This document shows, one piece after another, positions 31,001 through 35,592 of a stretch of 35,592 nucleotides of DNA. The notes under the pieces were generated by a model. It saw only the letters and a program-made list of their open reading frames with translations. It had not been told where the DNA came from and did not search any database. Positions within the stretch are counted from its first letter, which is position 1; every line of letters starts with the position of its first letter. The DNA is from Planctomycetota bacterium (GTDB taxonomy: Bacteria; Planctomycetota; Phycisphaerae; Phycisphaerales; UBA1924), in the NCBI GenBank assembly GCA_017303555.1, contig JAFLCN010000031.1, forward strand, positions 1-35,592. Direction: 5' to 3'. The translations under genes and the position numbers were made by a program.

Positions 31001-33598
31001 CGCATCGCATTTCCTTCCGCCAGTCCGCTGGTCCAGGAAGGGGCGGACGGCGTAATCCGCCTCCTTGGCGTGCGACGCAGGCTTTCGACGCACGGCGCAA
31101 CAGGTCAACCGAATCTTCCAGCCTACGCCGTGGGGTATCTTTCGGCGGTCGCAGCTGGCCAGGGCATTCAGCCACAGGGATACGTCAATGACGTGGACGC
31201 CTATCTGAATGGATGCGGCGTGCTGACGCAGAACGTCATCAACATCCAGAACCTCTGCGTGATGCGACCTGGCCAAGTGTTTTTCGAATGTGGGCAGTGC
31301 CGGCGCATCCACTTGCACCGTGCGGGTGGCGTATGCACCGACTGTCAGGTGCCGTTGGGTCTCCCGCAGCCGATGGCAGCACAAGCTGTCTCCGATTACT
31401 ACGGCTACCTTGCGACGCAGGCAGGACCGCTCTTCCGCCTGAACTGTGAAGAACTGACAGGACAGACAAACAAGGAAGATGGGCGCCGCCGACAGCGGTT
31501 ATTCCAAGGCATCTGCCTTCCTCCCCCCGCCGAGATACAGCTGACCGACACGATCGACCTGCTCAGCGTGACGACGACGATGGAAGCAGGTGTGGACATC
31601 GGCTCCTTGCTCGCTGTCATGATGGCAAACATGCCTCCGATGCGGTTCAATTACCAGCAACGGGTGGGTCGTGCCGGACGTCGCGGCGCGGGCCTGTCTG
31701 TGGCACTAACACTGTGCCGCGGCCGTAGCCATGACGACTACTACTTCCAACGACCGCACCGGATCACCACGGACCCGCCGCCGCAGCCTTACGTAGATAT
31801 GCGGCGCGAGGCGATCCTGCTGCGGGTTCTCGTGAAGGAGGTGCTCAGGCAGGCGTTCGGCGCGCTCAATTTGTTTGGAGTCCAAGGTGGAGATCATGTA
31901 CACGGGGAGTTCGGAGACGCCGCGGACTGGCTGGCCCCACCTCCGCAAAGCCCGCCCGGCACCGCAACGGTGGCGCAACAAGTCGAGGCGTGGATTCAGA
32001 ACAACGCAACGGCCATCGGCCGGACCTGCGATGTTCTCCTGCGGCGGGCAAACCCGGTGCTGCAGGCGCAACGCGGTGCGCTCCTGACTTATGTTCAGAC
32101 GCAGCTCATCGGGGAGGTCACAGCGGCGGTGAATGATCCTCGACTGCCACAACGGTCGTTGAGTGAGCGTTTGGCGAATGTCGGCCTGCTCCCGATGTTT
32201 GGATTCCCCACACGCGAACGGCATTTGTTCCACGAGCGGCCCGGACCTGCTCACGAGTGGCCTCCGGAGGGGGTGGTGGGCAGAGAACTTGACGTGGCGA
32301 TCAGCCAGTTCGCGCCCTGCTCGGAGACCGTGAAGGACGGCCTGATATACACGGCAGTGGGCGTCGTGGACTACCAGCCGCAGGGCAATGCCGTCATGGA
32401 ACAGCCTGGGCCGCTCGGGCCGGCCCAGGTTGTTGGTTTGTGCCGTGTATGTCAGGCGGTTGACGGCTCCCCAAACCCAGCGCAGTCGTGCGCGGTATGC
32501 GGAGCAGCAGCGCCGGACTACGAACACGTGCAGCTCTCGCAGCCGCGCGGCTTCCGGACGTGGTTTGGCCGTGAACGCGATTTCGACGGTGTTTTCGAGT
32601 GGACGCCCCGGGCGTCGCGCCCCAAGGTGGGCGTGCGGCCTCTCCCGCTCGCGCCGGTGGCAAACTTCGAGCTGTGGAGCGATCAGGACACCGTTTATGT
32701 CATTAACGACAATGAAGGGCAACTGTTCGAGTTTCTGAAGCTAGCCCAAGGTGACACATGGGTCACCCGCGACGCGATGACAAAGATCGGCGTGGCCAAT
32801 CCTTCACTGGCTGCTGGAACGCCACCTGACCGCCGCGCCCTCGCCTCAATCAAACCGACGGACGTCCTAGTGCTCGGTATCCGAGCATGGCCCAACGGGA
32901 TCTCCGCGTCGCCGCGATGGGTGGGCGGACGGGCAGCTCTCTACTCGCTGGGATTCCTCCTGCGAAAGGCGGCGTCGGTCCTGTTGGACATCCACGCACA
33001 GGAACTGAAGGTCGGTCTCCGTGTCTTTCGCGATGCGGCGGGCAACGTCGGGGGTCAAGTCTTCATGTCGGACAGCCTTGAGAACGGGGCCGGGTACAGT
33101 TCGTACTTCGGCACGCCCGCACAAGCGGAAGCACTGCTGCGATACGTCGTGGGACAGCCTGCTAATGCATTCCACGGACCGCTGGTCGCGCCGGCGCACG
33201 CTGTCCAGTGCCGGACATCGTGCCCCGATTGTCTTCGCGACTTCAACAACCTGACGTACCACAACATCCTCGACTGGCGGCTCGGCCTTGACCTGGCGCG
33301 ACTCGCATTGGACCCGGCGGCGCAGATCGATTTCACAGTGCCGTATTGGCAGGGACTGGATGCGGCAGCGGCAGGTCCGTACTTCGCAGCAATGCCTGGG
33401 GGGTGGCTGCCTGTCAATTTCGCCGGCGTGCACGGCGGCAGGCGGGGAAACCGCGTCGAACTCATCGTTCATCCGCTGTGGGACACCGATCCGGCACGCT
33501 TGGGGCCGCACCTAGCCGCTGCAGTTGCACAGGCGGCCGGCGCTGGCCTCCAGGTCGCGTTCAAGTCACTGTTCGAGGTGCTTCGTCGGCCGTATTGA
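28046..33598 (+). CDS. druE: Druantia DruE-like giant DExH helicase with DUF1998-type C-terminus
   Basis: 1850 aa; ATG 28046 overlaps the previous stop (ATGA) with AGGA 6 nt upstream. Motif I GTGSGKTE (121-128), ALILYPLNALVEDQL, motif II DELH (338-341), motif III ASSAS. A Cys-rich middle (CTNPACNQVQ, CGCGSRVLEMLYCEACG) probably binds zinc. An Ala/Gln-rich insert lies near 810-890. Motif IV FSDSRQD (774-780), motif V TMEAGVDIG, motif VI QQRVGRAGRRG (from 1204). More CxxC pairs follow, then a DUF1998-like end with DSLENGAGYSSYFG and CRTSCPDC (Cys 1722, 1726, 1729). A single large helicase carrying DUF1998 is the hallmark of Druantia; in DISARM these parts are on two proteins. It should translocate on invading DNA. 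Confidence 0.9.
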   Translation: MTSPQAIFDSLRETYLRYLDSPFDLRYPDLIAERRRLLDVDGRLYRRPLIEPVPAYESSGQSFPQCAQALLGGRWSPGPLGDLKDFVSHGLFPPSLRLYAHQREVLQQSVVQGRDVVVTTGTGSGKTECFLLPVVTALIRESAQWGPPGQRAAEWDWWNPRIGPSGRRRWAPRVPQRAHEDSTVRPSAVRALILYPLNALVEDQLARLRVALDGPTVRSWLQANRAGNRFYFGRYTGRTPVSGARNAGTISRLRTELRGIQQDAQLVAGGAAARFFPSIDGAEMWSRWDMQDHPPDILITNYSMLNIMLMRGLESPVFDQTRRWLQADPDNLFHLVVDELHSYRGTPGTEVAYLIRVLLERLGLTPDSDQLRIIASSASIAPGQGGLQYLEEFFGRDRNRFTVVSGRSQPIDPAALGGIGVHGGALRQLKQDLTTQGLSVSNAAATLAGSIGAPVQPAGTAPELTLNAAFAHMRAADALRSACNAGQPQAPQLEPRTPDEMAATMFPGRPAPEAADALEGLLLGMSVARGTSGSAPLPVRAHLLFRNLQGLWVCTNPACNQVQGRVAPCPTGALHYVPTLTCGCGSRVLEMLYCEACGEVLFGGYRRPRVGEPPDPQSGLAPNEWYLSPDHPDLEASPETASLDRDYSRYAVYWPAGPGVTPASQQWTQEGVARTWRRSTFTPADGKVALGGGPGFLYYVPPMHTANPPAVESAQQAYPARCPRCDADWSRRQIGSPIRTLRTGFQKIAQILSDTLLRQIAGPGDEENRKLVVFSDSRQDAAKLSAGMRFSHYRDALRQALTSAITVQGAGAFAFNAQVTGQPVTAQQASLAAAFAAAHAQEAATLSMAANAATAQLPALSEPSLTAAQAAQRILARAAQGPFHLAQLAADASAQLLIAGMNPGGFVQDVLWTNPTTRTGSWRDLYIWGAPGTPPVSRPPAQLTQAQQDHLQRIRDQSLAEVMDVVFASGRRNIESLRLGFATTDRIAFPSASPLVQEGADGVIRLLGVRRRLSTHGATGQPNLPAYAVGYLSAVAAGQGIQPQGYVNDVDAYLNGCGVLTQNVINIQNLCVMRPGQVFFECGQCRRIHLHRAGGVCTDCQVPLGLPQPMAAQAVSDYYGYLATQAGPLFRLNCEELTGQTNKEDGRRRQRLFQGICLPPPAEIQLTDTIDLLSVTTTMEAGVDIGSLLAVMMANMPPMRFNYQQRVGRAGRRGAGLSVALTLCRGRSHDDYYFQRPHRITTDPPPQPYVDMRREAILLRVLVKEVLRQAFGALNLFGVQGGDHVHGEFGDAADWLAPPPQSPPGTATVAQQVEAWIQNNATAIGRTCDVLLRRANPVLQAQRGALLTYVQTQLIGEVTAAVNDPRLPQRSLSERLANVGLLPMFGFPTRERHLFHERPGPAHEWPPEGVVGRELDVAISQFAPCSETVKDGLIYTAVGVVDYQPQGNAVMEQPGPLGPAQVVGLCRVCQAVDGSPNPAQSCAVCGAAAPDYEHVQLSQPRGFRTWFGRERDFDGVFEWTPRASRPKVGVRPLPLAPVANFELWSDQDTVYVINDNEGQLFEFLKLAQGDTWVTRDAMTKIGVANPSLAAGTPPDRRALASIKPTDVLVLGIRAWPNGISASPRWVGGRAALYSLGFLLRKAASVLLDIHAQELKVGLRVFRDAAGNVGGQVFMSDSLENGAGYSSYFGTPAQAEALLRYVVGQPANAFHGPLVAPAHAVQCRTSCPDCLRDFNNLTYHNILDWRLGLDLARLALDPAAQIDFTVPYWQGLDAAAAGPYFAAMPGGWLPVNFAGVHGGRRGNRVELIVHPLWDTDPARLGPHLAAAVAQAAGAGLQVAFKSLFEVLRRPY

Positions 33599-33599
33599 T

Positions 33600-34661
33600 A
33601 TGGAGTATGACGTGGTCCGGAAGGCGATCGACTCCAAAACGGCTCGCGCGGGTGATCCAGAGTCAAACGTGCCGAAGCACTGGGTGCTCCTCGTGTACGC
33701 CGGTCAACGCTCCTATGCCGGCAATACTGGGTACTCCGATGTACCTGCCGAGGAATACCGCTTCGACAGCTCCGTTCCCAACCACAAGCGCCTGGCCGAA
33801 GGCGACTTGGTCGCGATCCGAACCAGAAAAGGCATCGAAGGCTTTGCTCGGATCGCCCGCATCTCGAGCGAGCCTGGAACTCGGACGCGCCGCGAATGCC
33901 CCCAATGCGGCATTCCCGATCTTCGGGAGAGGTTCAGTTCTACGCCGCGTTTCCGGTGCCGACGTGGCCACGAATTTGATAATCCTGCGGAAAGGGCGAC
34001 TCCTTGTACGCTGTACACGGCCAACTTCGGCGGCTCGTTCGTTCGACTCTCGCAGCCGCTCGCTCCAGCGTTGGCGATCCAAATGAGACGCAGCCGTGGC
34101 GCCCAGCAATTTGCAATCCAGCCGGCCGACTTCAATCATGTCGATTCGGTGCACCTACCGGAGCGCGTCAAGCTTTGGGTCTTGGGACTGGCCGAAGAAC
34201 CCACCTTGGTTCCAAGCGATGCAGATGAGCGTGGCGTCGATGCCTACGTGCTTGGAGAAGAAGACAGCCGCCAAGTCGTCCTACGCCAAATTCGGCAACG
34301 AAGAGGACAGCGCTCGTTTCGAGACAGTCTCTTGAGCGTGTTCATGCATCGCTGCGCTGTGACTGGATGTGTGGTCCCTGACTTGCTCGAGGCTGCACAC
34401 ATCCATCCGTATCGCGGGCCACAGGACAACCACCTCTCCAATGGGCTGCTCCTGCGGACGGATGTGCACACGCTGTTCGACCTTCACTTGCTCGGGATAG
34501 ACCCGGACACGCTCACCGTGTTCCTGCATCCCTGCCTGAGGAATTCGGAGTACGCAAGTCTGGCAGGGCGGCGGATTGCCTCTCCTGGAGGTGTGCCAAG
34601 TTCGGCTGCGTTGAAGTGGCGGTGGGATCGATTCATTGCGATGTCGGAGGCCTCCCGATGA
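33600..34661 (+). CDS. EVE-like / zinc-finger / HNH endonuclease, attached to the Druantia operon
   Basis: 353 aa; ATG 33600 follows the druE stop after 1 nt. Residues about 25-95 resemble an EVE/PUA-type modified-base reader (KHWVLLVYAGQRSYAGNTGY, HKRLAEGDLVAIRTRKGIEG, FARIARI). A zinc site follows (C100, C103, C120, H124). Residues about 250-310 are an HNH nuclease: C252, C257, H267 in AAHIHPYRG, N281 in SNGLLL, H290 in VHTLFDLHL. This design fits a nuclease guided by base modification, as in type IV restriction. Not part of canonical Druantia type II; here the spacing suggests the same message. HNH is firm; EVE is a pattern match. Confidence 0.85.
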   Translation: MEYDVVRKAIDSKTARAGDPESNVPKHWVLLVYAGQRSYAGNTGYSDVPAEEYRFDSSVPNHKRLAEGDLVAIRTRKGIEGFARIARISSEPGTRTRRECPQCGIPDLRERFSSTPRFRCRRGHEFDNPAERATPCTLYTANFGGSFVRLSQPLAPALAIQMRRSRGAQQFAIQPADFNHVDSVHLPERVKLWVLGLAEEPTLVPSDADERGVDAYVLGEEDSRQVVLRQIRQRRGQRSFRDSLLSVFMHRCAVTGCVVPDLLEAAHIHPYRGPQDNHLSNGLLLRTDVHTLFDLHLLGIDPDTLTVFLHPCLRNSEYASLAGRRIASPGGVPSSAALKWRWDRFIAMSEASR

Positions 34662-34698
34662 TGCAGCGACTGTCTGGTGGCAGACAGCGGCCTGCTCA

Positions 34699-35073
34699 TC
34701 ACGTGGGAAGTTCGCTCTGGCGGACGACGGAGAAGCGCCCCTCGCCTCGGGATTCGAGCCCTCTTGCCTCGTGCTCGGCCTCCTCCTGGTAACGCCACCC
34801 GCGCTCCATCGCGTCGTCCTGGTAGAAGACATTCCCCTCGAGGTCCACGATGACGTAAAGGTCTTCGGTCTCCGGGATGTTCAGGAGAATCGTCTTCGCG
34901 GCTCTGCCAGCATCAAACGCCTGATCGCTCTCGTATTCGCAGACCGCATCCCCGGAAAACACGACAAGTGAACCATCGTCGCGCGTGACCGTGACCAGGT
35001 AGATCCCGCCCCCGCTCTGCCACGCTTCTCCGCCCACGATCGCTGCCAGTTGTTCCGCTGTACGTTGGTCCAT
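34699..35073 (-). CDS. Hypothetical protein (124 aa)
   Basis: ATG 35073 is preferred to 35076 because GGGGAG lies 5 nt before it. Acidic alpha/beta protein: AEQLAAIVGGEAWQSGGGIYL, VTRDDGSLVVFSGDAVCEYE, AKTILLNIPETEDLYVIVDL and a Glu/Arg-rich tail. No family is recognised. It converges on the HNH gene. It may belong to the host flank or be an island cargo gene. Confidence 0.72.
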   Translation of the reverse strand: MDQRTAEQLAAIVGGEAWQSGGGIYLVTVTRDDGSLVVFSGDAVCEYESDQAFDAGRAAKTILLNIPETEDLYVIVDLEGNVFYQDDAMERGWRYQEEAEHEARGLESRGEGRFSVVRQSELPT

Positions 35074-35076
35074 CAT

Positions 35077-35441
35077 GACTCCCCAACATCATTGGCTCGC
35101 TTGCCCACGCGAGCCTATCCGGAGCCCCCGAAGGACTTCCACTCGCTCGGTTGGAAGGGGTTGCGAACCACTGCGCGTACCGGCCCTTTCGGCAACCCTC
35201 CTGTCAACCAACCCGGCCGCTCTCTGTCCTGAGCCGAGAGTTTGGCGTGCCCAAAGTGGCCAGAAGCCGCTTTCCGCGATGCGGCCTTAGCGAACGTGGC
35301 GAACCGGAGAGCGCGGCCCGGCCTGGCCTAGCTCGCCAGACTTCGCGGATTCCCGCGTGGATTTGGCCCGGTGCCGAAAGGGCGATTCCGACCCGATCCG
35401 TAAACGAACAGGGCCGCGGCACTTGGCCGCGGCCCTTGAAG
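35077..35441. other. Non-coding flank
   Basis: No supportable gene: short frames here are Arg/Ser/Pro-rich and lack ribosome sites. The only clear structure is the terminator hairpin at 35411-35435. Confidence 0.6.
35411..35435 (-). terminator. Hairpin behind the tRNA-Asn fragment
   Basis: GGGCCGCGGC (35411-35420) / GCCGCGGCCC (35426-35435), a perfect 10-bp stem with a 5-nt loop, then TGTTCGTTT on the minus strand. It starts 6 nt past the end of the tRNA-Asn 3' piece, where a tRNA gene's own terminator would be. Confidence 0.65.
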
Positions 35442-35486
35442 CTCCCCGACTAGGACTCGAACCTAGAACCTAGCGGTTAACAGCCG
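35442..35486 (-). other. 3' fragment of tRNA-Asn(GUU), probable attachment-site remnant
   Basis: On the minus strand: anticodon loop CTGTTAA (anticodon GTT), anticodon 3' stem CCGCT, variable loop AGGTT, T-arm CTAGG-TTCGAGT-CCTAG, acceptor strand TCGGGGA and discriminator G. The 5' half (acceptor, D-arm) is missing: upstream DNA has no D-arm, and the outer two base pairs of the anticodon stem fail. This is the piece left when an element integrates at a tRNA anticodon loop and restores the full gene at its other end. Confidence 0.7.
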
Positions 35487-35592
35487 GAGATGTGGTGGCT
35501 GGGGGTTTGGATTGGACTGGACTTATGGCTTGCGCACTACTTTTTCGTGGTTGTGCGCGGTGGGTTGGCGCTGGAATCTCCGGTGGGAGGTG

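Noticed and set aside
23418..34661. DISARM instead of Druantia
   Set aside because: DISARM has separate DrmA helicase and DrmB DUF1998 proteins, usually with a PLD protein; here one giant protein carries both parts and no PLD motif is seen.
35077..35441. Small genes in the right flank
   Set aside because: Frames are short, mutually overlapping on both strands, and without ribosome sites or protein-like composition.
1..35592. CRISPR array
   Set aside because: No regularly spaced direct repeats with unique spacers were seen in either orientation.

Overview
The window is GC-rich, densely coding bacterial DNA. It joins an integrated tailed phage (about 1-23,215, almost all on the minus strand) to an anti-phage defence island (about 23,220-34,661). 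A short flank follows that ends in a broken tRNA-Asn gene. The host cannot be named with certainty. Very high GC3, a stand-alone HARE-HTH protein and a DUF2924/serine-recombinase module would fit a Planctomycetota-like host, but this is inference.

Phage structural half (minus strand, read right to left): a Nu1-like 82-aa protein (6757), a terminase with its own Nu1-like N-terminus (6519-4234), a 62-aa zinc ribbon (4237-4049), a small gpW-like protein (3966-3760), a lambda-type portal (3752-2196), a fused prohead protease/Mu gpT-like capsid protein (2230-269) and the start of a DUF2190 protein cut by the window edge. A block of five small genes on the plus strand (6925-8820) includes a HARE-HTH protein and ends at a strong hairpin.

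Phage early half (minus strand): an ECF-like sigma factor (17815-17243), a Sak4-like ATPase, a DUF669 protein, a RusA resolvase, a zinc-finger protein, an SF2 helicase, a 130-aa protein, a primase-polymerase/DUF3987 helicase and a ParB-N6/N4 methyltransferase. Between the last two lies a 600-bp non-coding stretch rich in dyads. Two or three unrecognised genes (18007-20315) separate this block from a tightly coupled integration module: 89-aa protein, DUF2924 protein, large serine recombinase and ParB-like HTH protein.

Three copies of one bipartite motif, CGCGCGACA-13 nt-GGCAGAGGGGTA on the minus strand, stand directly before the head-gene operon, the replication operon and the integration operon. 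Because the phage carries its own sigma factor, the simplest reading is a phage-specific promoter or leader that ties these operons together.

Defence island: a 5-methylcytosine methyltransferase (minus strand) diverges from three genes on the plus strand that overlap by 4 nt: a membrane-anchored 729-aa protein, a 319-aa protein and an 1850-aa DExH helicase with a DUF1998-type end. This gene set matches Druantia type II (druM, druF, druG, druE). One nucleotide after druE is a 353-aa protein with an EVE-like N-terminus, a zinc finger and an HNH nuclease domain, possibly a fifth component. A frameshifted, truncated vsr (very-short-patch repair) gene lies behind the methyltransferase, where the phage module begins, and marks the junction. 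At the right end, a 45-nt 3' piece of tRNA-Asn(GUU) followed by a terminator hairpin looks like an integration scar from another element.
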